In this document: piece by piece, positions 17,073 to 23,677 of the stretch | Layout: each line of letters starts with the position of its first letter | Position numbering within the stretch: the stretch's first letter is position 1 | Source of the DNA: UBA6176 sp041688515 | GTDB lineage: Bacteria; Verrucomicrobiota; Verrucomicrobiia; Limisphaerales; UBA9464 | Assembly (NCBI GenBank): GCA_041688515.1 | Contig: JBDNHZ010000377.1 | Span: 1-23,677, forward strand | Length of the DNA: 23,677 bases | Direction: 5' to 3' | Program-made: the position numbers and the translations under genes | Notes under the pieces: generated by a model | Told to the model about the DNA's origin: nothing | The model's input: only the letters and a program-made list of their open reading frames with translations | Database searches by the model: none

Positions 17073-17861
17073 TCAACTCCATTTCGTCTGCGGGCCGGTC
17101 GAGGCCCGATCGAGATGGGTGTAGCCCCCGTCCACGTGGATGAACTCGCCCGTGATGTGCGAGGCGCGATTGGAGGACAGGAAGACCACCGTGTCCGCCA
17201 CTTCTTCCGGGCGGGTAAGCCGGTGTCCGTAGGGAACCAGGCGTTCAATCCCGGTGCGGGCCGCCGCAGGGTCCTTCTGGGCGGCGAACCAGCGTTGGTA
17301 CTGATCGGTGTCGCACTCGGCCGGCACGACGCAGTTCACCCGCACCCCCATGGGGGCGAAGGCGACGGCCCATTCGCGGGTCAGGGCATTGATCGCGCCC
17401 TTGGCGGCGGCATAGGCGGAGGTGCCTCCCTGCCCGGTCTCGGCGACTTTGGAACTGATGTTGACCACCGCGCCCTTGGCATTGGCCAGGGCTTCACGGG
17501 CGAAATGGGTCAGCGCATAGACGTGCATCAGGTTCTTGCGCACGGATTCGAGGAATGCCGTCGGGCTCGCCTCCAGGGTCAACCCGTCATTGGCTCCGGC
17601 ATTGTTCACCAGCACATCCACCGACTTGAACTGGCGCAGCACGGTTTGAACGACGCTGGCGCAGGCGGTCTCGGAACCGAGATCGGCCTCGATGAACAGG
17701 GCCTTCGCAAGCGATCGCTCCAGCATCCGTCCGGCCTGGACATCGCGATCCACGATCACCACCCAGGAGCCCTCACGTCCAAAGGCCCGTGCCGTGGCCG
17801 CACCAATCCCCCGTGCCGCGCCCGAGATGACCACGACTTTCCCCCCAAGATCCGTCTGCAT
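17073..17861 (-). CDS. SDR-family dehydrogenase, L-fucose dehydrogenase-like
   Basis: The product is a classical short-chain dehydrogenase/reductase of 262 aa. It has the cofactor motif GAARGIG (14-20), NNAG (86-89) and the catalytic set N110, S137, Y150 and K154 (YAAAK). The aspartate in VIVDRD after the second strand (D38) suggests NAD rather than NADP. Several blocks resemble SDRs annotated as L-fucose dehydrogenase: NISSKVAETGQGGTSAYAAAKGA without a gap, TREWAV, VVPAECDTDQYQRW and HVDGGYTHLDRA. Such enzymes oxidise L-fucose or related sugars to the lactone; the exact sugar cannot be read from the sequence. The ATG at 17861 is the natural family start. The AraC-type regulator gene lies just upstream on the same strand and may control it. 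Confidence is high for SDR and moderate for the substrate class. Confidence 0.92.
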   Translation of the reverse strand: MQTDLGGKVVVISGAARGIGAATARAFGREGSWVVIVDRDVQAGRMLERSLAKALFIEADLGSETACASVVQTVLRQFKSVDVLVNNAGANDGLTLEASPTAFLESVRKNLMHVYALTHFAREALANAKGAVVNISSKVAETGQGGTSAYAAAKGAINALTREWAVAFAPMGVRVNCVVPAECDTDQYQRWFAAQKDPAAARTGIERLVPYGHRLTRPEEVADTVVFLSSNRASHITGEFIHVDGGYTHLDRASTGPQTKWS

Positions 17862-17931
17862 GCAGGGACCGTAGCCAGGTGAAGCGACGGGTTCCCAGTC
17901 CGCAGTTGATCTACACGCCCCTCCCGGGGCC

Positions 17932-17949
17932 GCGGGCGTCCTCGCCCGC
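17932..17949 (-). terminator. GC-rich hairpin between the AraC-type gene and the SDR gene
   Basis: GCGGGCG and CGCCCGC form a perfect 7-bp stem with a 4-nt loop, about 45 nt after the stop of the AraC-type gene in the direction of transcription. There is no T-run after it, so it is at best a weak or factor-dependent terminator. It could equally be a small REP-like hairpin. The other bases of this gap show nothing clear. Confidence 0.25.
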
Positions 17950-17993
17950 TCCGGACGAGTTCTACGAGTCCTCGTCCTGAGTTCCTCCCCTGC

Positions 17994-18932
17994 CTACTTC
18001 CCTCCCTGCCCCGGAAGTCCCACGGGATACAGCCCCGGGCAGCAGCCAAAGGTCTGATGGAAGGTCTGGCTGAAGTGGCTGAGGGAATTGTATCCGACTT
18101 CCAGCGCCACCTCGGTGACGTTGTAGCGTCCGGTCTTCAACAGGCCCGCCGCCTTTTCCATCCGCAATTGCCGCACGTACTGCGGGATGGTCTGGCCGGT
18201 TTCCTTGGAGAAGGTGCGGCTGAGATAGAACGGGCTGCAGCCGACCTCGCGGGCGATCTGTTCCAGCGGAGGTGTCTGGGCCAGATGCCGCCTTAGGATG
18301 CCCAGCACTGCCTCCACCCGATCCCGGGCAACGCGTTGCTGGCGATGACAGAACAGTTCGTCCGTGGAAGAGGGCTGGAAGAAGAACTCCCCCATCAACT
18401 CGATCGCCTTGGCCTGGAACCAGAGCGTCTGGGCGCTCGCCAGCACCGGGGGTTGCTGGAGACTGGCCATCAGTTCCTTCAATCGGGCGTTCAGCGCCGT
18501 CACTGGCGCCACCCCGCTCACGCTGTCACTGCCGGTCAGCGCCGAGGCAATCAACGGGTGCAGGTCCGGGGTGTCCGGGGCCAGATGACGGGCGAGGAAG
18601 GCCGGGGACAGTTCGACCGTGATGAACTGGTGGACCTCGCCGGCAAACCGGACCGCACGCAGCGGAGTCTTTCCCTGCCGATAAAAGCCCGCCATCCCCG
18701 GCGTGAATCGGGTCGCCGCTCCCGCGGGTCCCACTTCACCGGTGCCCGACAGGTTCAGGCACATCTCAACACTTTCTGGGTGGAAGCTGCGCGACCAATC
18801 GAAGTGCTCGAGGGGCGTGAACTCATGCCACTCAAAGCTGACCCCCAGTTTCTGGAAATCACCAAACAGTTGTCGCCAACTGGCCCCGATCGCCCGCCAG
18901 GTCGCGGCTTCGCTCAGGACCGGTGCAGCCAT
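17994..18932 (-). CDS. AraC-family transcriptional regulator
   Basis: The product is 312 aa from the ATG at 18932. I chose this start because GGAG lies 8 nt upstream (GGAGTTCGCAAGATG); an in-frame ATG at 18953 would add 7 residues and has no ribosome binding site. The C-terminal ~90 residues are a double helix-turn-helix AraC domain: LEQIAREVGCSPFYLSRTF, then GQTIPQYVRQLRMEKAAGLL, then NVTEVALEVGYNSLSHFSQ and FHQTFGCCPGLYP. The N-terminal part is probably a cupin-like sensor (FTPGMAGFYRQG; HQFITVELSPAFL) and is not closely recognisable. Members of this family mostly activate nearby catabolic genes in response to a sugar or other small effector. The likeliest target is the SDR gene downstream, with the TauE/SafE and isomerase genes also possible. 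Confidence 0.92.
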   Translation of the reverse strand: MAAPVLSEAATWRAIGASWRQLFGDFQKLGVSFEWHEFTPLEHFDWSRSFHPESVEMCLNLSGTGEVGPAGAATRFTPGMAGFYRQGKTPLRAVRFAGEVHQFITVELSPAFLARHLAPDTPDLHPLIASALTGSDSVSGVAPVTALNARLKELMASLQQPPVLASAQTLWFQAKAIELMGEFFFQPSSTDELFCHRQQRVARDRVEAVLGILRRHLAQTPPLEQIAREVGCSPFYLSRTFSKETGQTIPQYVRQLRMEKAAGLLKTGRYNVTEVALEVGYNSLSHFSQTFHQTFGCCPGLYPVGLPGQGGK

Positions 18933-19018
18933 CTTGCGAACTCCGGACGCCATGGGGTCAGGCTACGGAGAGTTGACCCCAACCGCAAACCCGGGCCGTG
19001 GCCGTCTTGGCGTCGCGC

Positions 19019-19765
19019 TTAGAACACGATCAGCTTGATCGCCGCCACCACCGCAAATGCCAGGATCAGGGTGTCGAAGGCCTTCTGCGGCACGCGCGTC
19101 ACCAGAGCCCGCCCGACGAACAGGCCGGCAATGATCACCGGCACCAGCAGGGCATTGAAGGCCAGGGTCTCGGGCTGGATGAATCCCAACTGGGCGCTGA
19201 ACGGCACCTTCAGCACGTTGATCAGCAGGAAAAACCACGCCGCCGTCCCCACGAACGCCTCCTTTGGCAACGCCACCGCCAAAAGATACAAGGCCATCAC
19301 CGGACCCGCCGCATTGGCCACCATGGTCGTCACGCCCGCCATCAGGCCCATCGCCCAGGCGAACCCCGGCGCATGCGGAACCTTCGCCAGCAGGGCTGGA
19401 CGCCAGTTCCGCACCAATTGCAGGAGGGCCAGCGTCGCCACGATCCCGCCGATCACCGGGTTCCATTTCAATCCCGGCCAGGCCCGCATGCAGGCCCACC
19501 CGATCGCCACCCCCACCAGCGCGGGCGGCAAGGTTCGGAAGACGTAAATCCACTGGGCATGACGGCGGAAAAGGAGCACCGCCCCCAGATCGCCCACGAT
19601 CAGCATGGGCAGCACCACGCCGGTGGAACGCAGTCCGGGAAACAACTGCGCGAACAACACCACGTGCAGCAGGCTCACTCCCGGGAGTCCGCTCTTGGAC
19701 ACGCCAATCCCCAGCGCCGCCACCAGGGCGAGCCCCCATTCCGCCGCGGTGAAGTCAGGGAGCAC
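19019..19765 (-). CDS. TauE/SafE (TSUP) family membrane permease
   Basis: The 248-aa product is almost entirely hydrophobic helices (about 7-8 membrane segments). It has the TSUP hallmark near the N-terminus (GIGVSKSGLPGVSLLHVVLF, then STGVVLPMLIVGDLGA) and its repeat in the second half (GLMAGVTTMVANAAGPVMALYLLAV). The length is normal for the family. Members move organosulfur or small organic anions such as sulfite, sulfoacetate or taurine-derived compounds; the substrate here cannot be read. Translation starts at a GTG (19765), 15 bp after the stop of the preceding gene, which suggests co-transcription. No strong ribosome binding site is seen. The AraC-type gene follows on the same strand. 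Confidence 0.92.
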   Translation of the reverse strand: MLPDFTAAEWGLALVAALGIGVSKSGLPGVSLLHVVLFAQLFPGLRSTGVVLPMLIVGDLGAVLLFRRHAQWIYVFRTLPPALVGVAIGWACMRAWPGLKWNPVIGGIVATLALLQLVRNWRPALLAKVPHAPGFAWAMGLMAGVTTMVANAAGPVMALYLLAVALPKEAFVGTAAWFFLLINVLKVPFSAQLGFIQPETLAFNALLVPVIIAGLFVGRALVTRVPQKAFDTLILAFAVVAAIKLIVF

Positions 19766-19779
19766 AGGGAAGCGGGGGG

Positions 19780-20334
19780 TCAGTCGCAGAACTCGCGCGG
19801 ACGAAAGTCGAGGGGATTGACGAGGTCCAGTCGGGCCCCTTGGGCGCGGACCACGAAGAGCCCTTGCCGCTCGGCGAAGCGATCCGACTGCTCGGCGTAC
19901 TCCAGCGCCGCAACGGCACCGAAGACCCGGTCAGGGCCGAAGTACGGACAAGCCTCGCCGAAGTAGGGCAATTCCTCCTCCACAAACCCGCGCACATCGG
20001 ACACGCGGAACGTCATCTTCACTTCGATCACGACGATCTCCGTCCCGTTGAACAAGACCACGTCGTCCTCAAGGTTCCGACCCGCACGGCAGCTCTTGAT
20101 CCGTCGCGCACTCACCCCGACATCCCGTCCGCGGTCGCGGAAAAGCTCGACCGCGCCGGGCTCCACCATGGCTTCGACCAAGCGATCGCATTGGTTGTGA
20201 AACAGGCCCTCCAAACATCCCAGCTTCCGTTCGGTGTCTTCCGATTGGATATGCGTCCGTTCGATCTGCCTCTCGATCGCCTGCTGGGAAGCGAACAACT
20301 CATCAACGGCCACCTGGAATTGGTCGTGAGTCAT
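19780..20334 (-). CDS. Hypothetical protein with N-terminal helix and PD-(D/E)XK-like C-terminus
   Basis: The product is 184 aa from the ATG at 20334; a GTG at 20352 would add six residues. Residues ~1-60 form a polar, coiled-coil-like helix (QQAIERQIERTHIQSEDTERKLG). The rest has the pattern of a PD-(D/E)XK nuclease-fold domain: an acidic residue in LEDDVVLFNGTEIVVIEVKM, with E-V-K as the metal-binding end of the core strand pair, then a helix and a final strand (GLFVVRAQG). Similar short proteins occur in cyanobacteria and verrucomicrobia as unassigned families. No known restriction partner lies beside it. It sits between the isomerase and permease genes (58 bp and 15 bp gaps), so it may be a passenger of the operon. 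DNA cleavage is possible but not shown. Confidence 0.8.
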   Translation of the reverse strand: MTHDQFQVAVDELFASQQAIERQIERTHIQSEDTERKLGCLEGLFHNQCDRLVEAMVEPGAVELFRDRGRDVGVSARRIKSCRAGRNLEDDVVLFNGTEIVVIEVKMTFRVSDVRGFVEEELPYFGEACPYFGPDRVFGAVAALEYAEQSDRFAERQGLFVVRAQGARLDLVNPLDFRPREFCD

Positions 20335-20392
20335 GGGCCGGAGAGTAGCCACGGAGAAATCCGCGTCAGAAAGTCGGGGGACCCGACCCGCC

Positions 20393-21322
20393 TCAGACGC
20401 TGCGGATCCGTTCGAGCAACCGTTTCGTCGCCTTGATCCCCTCGGCCTCGGAGAGCTTGTCGCCTTCGTATTCGATCCCGAGATACCCGCGGTATCCGGC
20501 TGCCAGAACGATGTCCATCATCCGGTCGTAATCGGTCTCGACGCAGTTGCCCTGGGCATCGAAGTCGTAGGACTTCGCGCTCACCGCCTTGGCGAACGGC
20601 ATGAGTTCCTCGACGCCGAGGTACCGGTCGTAGGAAGTCTTGTCGTCGATCCGGAAGTTCCCGAAGTCCGGAAGAGTCCCGCAGTTCGGACGGTTGACGG
20701 TCTTCATCACCCCCGACAACCACTGACCGTTGGAAGACAGATGACCGTGGTTCTCCACAATGCAGTTGAGCCCGAGCGTCCCGCAGTAGGCGGAAAGTTC
20801 GGACAAACCCTCGGCCGCCCGTTTCATCTGCTCGTCCCAACTGCCCACCCCATGAGTCTCGGCGTTCACCCGGATGCTGTGACAGCCGAAGAACTTCGCC
20901 GCCTGCGCCCATTTGTGGTGGTTGACCACAGCCTGACGGCGCTTGGCGGCATCGGGATCTCCCAGCGCGCCTTCGCCATCGATCATGATCAAGAGGCACT
21001 TCACGCCTTCGCCCTGCGCCCTGTGCTGGAACTCGGCCAGGTAAGCGGAGTCGCCGGCCTTGTCCTTGAAGAACTGGTTCACCAGTTCAATCCCTTCGAT
21101 CCCGTAGTCGCGACGGGCCGTCACCGGGAAATCCAGGTGATCGAGTTTCTTGGCGAACAGCGTTTTGTGCAGGGACCACTCGGCGAGCGAGATCCCGAAC
21201 TTCTGGCCGCGCGGCGGGGTGTTGACCCCACCGGCACCGGAAGCGCATCCGGTGATCAACGAGGGCACTGCCACCGCAGCCGAAGCCGCGACGGCCGAAT
21301 GGAGGAATTGACGACGATTCAT
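20393..21322 (-). CDS. Tat-exported lipoprotein TIM-barrel sugar isomerase/epimerase
   Basis: The product is 309 aa. The start MNRRQFLHSA carries a twin-arginine motif (R3-R4-Q-F-L), and the lipobox ITGC ends at C26, so the protein is probably exported folded and lipid-anchored. The mature part is an AP-endonuclease-2/xylose-isomerase-like TIM barrel. Conserved acidic residues in the expected strands include E190 (VENHGH), D219 (LPDFGN) and E284 (YLGIEYEG), which would bind a divalent metal. This family includes hydroxypyruvate isomerase, tagatose epimerase and inosose enzymes. Exported members are common beside sugar-use genes in Planctomycetes and Verrucomicrobia. The start lies 44 bp after the symporter stop, so the two are probably one operon. 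The true substrate is unknown. Confidence 0.92.
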   Translation of the reverse strand: MNRRQFLHSAVAASAAVAVPSLITGCASGAGGVNTPPRGQKFGISLAEWSLHKTLFAKKLDHLDFPVTARRDYGIEGIELVNQFFKDKAGDSAYLAEFQHRAQGEGVKCLLIMIDGEGALGDPDAAKRRQAVVNHHKWAQAAKFFGCHSIRVNAETHGVGSWDEQMKRAAEGLSELSAYCGTLGLNCIVENHGHLSSNGQWLSGVMKTVNRPNCGTLPDFGNFRIDDKTSYDRYLGVEELMPFAKAVSAKSYDFDAQGNCVETDYDRMMDIVLAAGYRGYLGIEYEGDKLSEAEGIKATKRLLERIRSV

Positions 21323-21366
21323 GACGAATGGATGCGTTGGAATCCGGGCTCAGGTTGCCGTGCGGT

Positions 21367-22698
21367 TCAGTGGGACGGAGCGGCTCCACCGCCGACCGAC
21401 GCCTCCACCTGCTTGGGCGGATGGAAGAAGATCGCCAAGGCAACCGCCGCCAGCGCCGAGATCGCCAGGGGCACGAGGAACAGACCCTTGAAGTCGGTCA
21501 GCTTGTTCACGGTGTAGACCTTCTGGATGAGGTAGGGACAGATCGAGTTCGCCACCAAGGCACCCACGCCGAGGATCTGAAGATTGAACAGGCCCTGAGC
21601 ACTGGAACGGATGTCCTTCGGGAAATAGGCGTCCACGAAGATGTACACCGTCGCGAAGAAGAACGCGTAACAGACGCCGTGCAGCACCTGGATGAGGATG
21701 ATCAGCGCCGCACTGTCCGGAACGAAGGAATACACCGCAAACCGCGCCGTATGTCCCAGGATTCCAACGATCATCGTCGTGCGCCATCCCAGCTTCTTGA
21801 GGGTCGCACCCAGCACGAACATGGTCAGGATCTCCGCCACCTGTCCGATGCTCATGATCGGGGTGATCCAGTTCGCGGCGATTCCCACGCCACCGGCTTC
21901 CTTGGGCGTTCCGAGGAAGACGCCGGTCCAGTTGAAATAACAGTTGTGGACGAAGGAATCGAGGAAGGTCACCAGCCAGAGCACCAGGACGAACGGATGC
22001 TTCAGCAATCGCATCGCCTGCACCCAGGCCGTGCTGCTGCCGGCCGCCGGGCTCGCCTTCTTGGGAGGTGTATGGGGAAGCGTGAAGCTGAACACTGCCA
22101 GCACCAGCGACGCCAGACCTGCCACGATGAACGTCCACTTGGTCGCCGCCTTGGCCGCCTCACCGGTCAGCGGATTCGCCAGGGCCTTCCCCAGCGTGTC
22201 CACCAGCCCGACCGGATTCGCCGCCCGGACCGCCTCCCAGTTCACGAAGATGAACACGAACGGCCAGGCCGCCAGGATCCATCCGATCGTCCCGCCCATC
22301 CGGATGATCCCAAATTCGCGGGCCGGATCCTTCATGTTGGCGAAGGCAATGGAGTTGGTGATGGAAATGGTCGGCACATAAAGCAGGCAGTGCACGAGCA
22401 TCAGCACGAAGAACGGGGTGAATTCCCGGGTGAATCCGCAGCCCAGGATGGCGAGGCCGCCCACCAGATGGGAAAAGGCCAAAAACTTCTCCGCGGCGAA
22501 CTTCCGGTCAGCAAACTCGTTGCTGAAGAACATGCCGATGATGGAAGCCACCGGAAACGCGTTCAGGATCAGCGACTGCTGAATGTCGGTGAAACCAAGA
22601 CTCGGCAGGTACCCGAAGATCAACGGAAGCCATGCGCCCCAGATGAAGAATTCGAGGACCATCATCAGGAACAGTTTGAAACGAGGAGAAGAGTTCAT
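21367..22698 (-). CDS. Nucleoside:H+ symporter-like MFS transporter (NupG/XapB family)
   Basis: The ATG at 22698 begins MNSSPRFKLFLMMVLEFFIW, the usual family N-terminus, with AAGG 5-6 nt upstream. Extension further upstream gives a non-membrane Arg/Gly-rich sequence that does not fit. The product is 443 aa with about 12 membrane segments. It resembles E. coli NupG closely in pattern: FFIWGAWLPLIFGYL, TISITNSIAFANM, RMGGTIGWILAAWPF, PIMSIGQVAEILTMFVLGA, and CYAFFFATVYIFVDAYFPKD with IRSSAQGLFNL. NupG-family carriers take up nucleosides with protons. In this bacterial phylum similar proteins often stand beside sugar-isomerase genes, as here, so a sugar or sugar-derivative substrate is also possible. 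It is the first gene of the 22.7-17.1 kb block. Confidence 0.93.
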   Translation of the reverse strand: MNSSPRFKLFLMMVLEFFIWGAWLPLIFGYLPSLGFTDIQQSLILNAFPVASIIGMFFSNEFADRKFAAEKFLAFSHLVGGLAILGCGFTREFTPFFVLMLVHCLLYVPTISITNSIAFANMKDPAREFGIIRMGGTIGWILAAWPFVFIFVNWEAVRAANPVGLVDTLGKALANPLTGEAAKAATKWTFIVAGLASLVLAVFSFTLPHTPPKKASPAAGSSTAWVQAMRLLKHPFVLVLWLVTFLDSFVHNCYFNWTGVFLGTPKEAGGVGIAANWITPIMSIGQVAEILTMFVLGATLKKLGWRTTMIVGILGHTARFAVYSFVPDSAALIILIQVLHGVCYAFFFATVYIFVDAYFPKDIRSSAQGLFNLQILGVGALVANSICPYLIQKVYTVNKLTDFKGLFLVPLAISALAAVALAIFFHPPKQVEASVGGGAAPSH

Positions 22699-22895
22699 GC
22701 GCCTTGAAGGGTGATCATCCGCTGATTTTTCCGACGCTACCCCGACCCCGACCCGGCAGACAAGCACCCCGACCCGGGGAAAGAAAGAATGCGGGCCAGC
22801 CAGCGGATCGAGTCCTCCAGCAAGTCCCCGATCCGGGCGTCCCCGCAGGCGACCGACCGCGTCGATCCACCCCCGGACCACCCGCAGGAAGCCGA

Positions 22896-22917
22896 ATCAC
22901 ACTTTGCAAAGTGTGAT
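22896..22917. repeat. Perfect 22-bp palindrome, copy 1
   Basis: Half-site ATCACACTTTG is followed directly by its reverse complement CAAAGTGTGAT. This is the copy nearest to the symporter gene, about 200 bp upstream of its start. The flank before it differs from copies 2 and 3, so it is the outermost and most diverged unit. Confidence 0.9.
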
Positions 22918-23168
22918 CGCGCGAGCGCAGTCGCATCCGTCGCGCGTCGCACACCCTTGAGCGCTCCACTTGCGCCATCCTCGCCCCCGTCTTGGGCGGT
23001 CCAAGGCGTTGCTTCAGGTGCCGCTTTTGCCTGTTCGATCCTCATGCAATTGGCGTGGATCACACGCCTTGCGGAGCCCACGGAACCGATCCTCGGATCG
23101 TTGCTCGGCACCGCTCGAACACCCGTCGACCCACCACGGCACCCACGGCCTAGCCCACCGAAGGCTGG

Positions 23169-23190
23169 ATCACACTTTGCAAAGTGTGAT
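23169..23190. repeat. Perfect 22-bp palindrome, copy 2
   Basis: Identical to copy 1. It is preceded by GGCTGG and followed by CGCGCGAGCGCAG, as in copy 3 with one base difference. Confidence 0.9.
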
Positions 23191-23433
23191 CGCGCGAGCG
23201 CAGCCACCGCCGCCCGACTTTCGCCCCCCATTTCACACCGTCCTCCGCGCCGTCCTCCGCGCCGCCCTTCGCGCCACGCGCACCCCCTCGCCACCGCTCG
23301 CGACGCCCCAGGGGCCGTTTCGCCCGCCCGCTCCTTCCAACCGACGAATTTGGGCCTCGGGGTCGTTGCACGGCACCGCTCGAACACCCGTCGACCCGCC
23401 ACGGCACCCACGGCTTAGCCCACCGGACGCTGG

Positions 23434-23455
23434 ATCACACTTTGCAAAGTGTGAT
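23434..23455. repeat. Perfect 22-bp palindrome, copy 3
   Basis: Identical to copies 1 and 2. Its downstream segment repeats that of copy 2 with small deletions and substitutions up to the window edge. Confidence 0.9.
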
Positions 23456-23677
23456 CGCGCGAGCGCAGCCTTCGCCCCCCGACTTTCGCCCCCCATTTAC
23501 GCCGTCCTCCGCCCCGTCCTTCGCGCCTCACGCACCTCCTCGCCACCGCTCGCGACGCCCCAGGGGCCGTTTCGCCCGCCCGCTCCTTCCAACTGACGAA
23601 TGTGGGCCTCGGGTCGTTGCACGGCACCGCTCGAACACCCGTCGACCCACCACGGCACCCACGGCCTAGCCCACCGA

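Larger units (their letters stand above)
22699..23677 (+). repeat. Intergenic ~265-bp tandem repeat array around a perfect palindrome; no gene seen
   Basis: No convincing gene lies here. A 35-bp core occurs at 22896-22930, 23169-23203 and 23434-23468. It consists of ATCACACTTTG followed by its exact reverse complement (22 bp, no mismatch) and CGCGCGAGCGCAG. The spacing is 273 and 265 bp. Copies 2 and 3 also share the whole segment between the cores, including the block TCGTTGCACGGCACCGC.. ending CACGGCYTAGCCCACCG. That block starts at 23098, 23363 and 23614 and reaches exactly to the right edge of the window, so a further core probably follows outside. Within copy 2 a short motif CGTCCTCCGCGC is itself repeated. 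Bases 22699-22895 precede the array and hold the symporter leader; nothing else clear was seen. Confidence 0.85.

Noticed and set aside
22783..22850. Minus-strand peptide around DARIGDLLEDSIRWLARILS as a gene remnant
   Set aside because: It is protein-like for about 20 residues only, has no start or stop context, and I cannot link it to a family.
22896..22917. Palindrome considered as a CRP/FNR site
   Set aside because: CRP sites read TGTGA-N6-TCACA; here the half-sites are in the opposite order (TCACA..TGTGA), so the match is only superficial.
22896..23468. Repeats considered as a CRISPR array
   Set aside because: The spacing is 265-273 bp and the between-core sequence is itself repeated, so there are no unique spacers and no cas genes.
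22789..23596. Overlapping open frames on both strands in the repeat array (SHFAKCD-type peptides)
   Set aside because: They are generated by the repeated palindrome and GC-rich repeat units; the same peptide appears in several frames, which real genes would not do.

Overview
The window is a GC-rich bacterial chromosome segment in which all nine protein genes I can support lie on the minus strand. No rRNA, tRNA, CRISPR array, integrase or transposase was seen. The best taxonomic guess is Verrucomicrobiota or a close relative. This is an inference from the giant secreted Thr-Asn-rich beta proteins, a GEVED domain, a deoxyhypusine-synthase-like bacterial enzyme, a Tat-exported lipoprotein sugar isomerase, weak Shine-Dalgarno signals and REP-like hairpin repeats. 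It is not proven by a marker gene.

Layout, read in the direction of transcription from right to left. (1) 22699-23677 has no gene. It holds a long tandem repeat array built around a perfect 22-bp palindrome, and the array runs off the right edge. (2) 17073-22698 is a tightly packed series of six genes: a NupG-like nucleoside:H+ symporter, a Tat-exported lipoprotein TIM-barrel isomerase/epimerase, a PD-(D/E)XK-like hypothetical, a TauE/SafE permease, an AraC-family regulator and an SDR dehydrogenase resembling L-fucose dehydrogenases. (3) 15340-17052 holds a deoxyhypusine-synthase-like gene enclosed by two inverted copies of a ~101-bp hairpin element. A 26-bp tandem array derived from one arm of that element lies upstream of the gene. 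(4) 1-15230 is a three-gene unit encoding giant secreted proteins (2096 aa, 1176 aa and at least 1795 aa). The genes are separated by only 10 and 11 bp, and the last one is cut by the left edge of the window.

The first 5.4 kb may look empty in automatic gene calls because the gene there has no stop codon inside the window. I followed its frame from the ATG at 5387, through checkpoints along its length, to a GEVED-domain ending at base 3. The three giant genes are the most likely place for an undescribed system. They carry signal peptides, LamG-like, FG-GAP-like, fibronectin III, chitobiase-C-like, calcium-loop and GEVED modules. The largest adds a ~370-residue helical middle and a cysteine-rich, glycine-rich C-terminus. 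I see no recognisable enzyme domain in any of them, so a secreted or cell-surface adhesive or structural complex is an inference from domains and gene order only.
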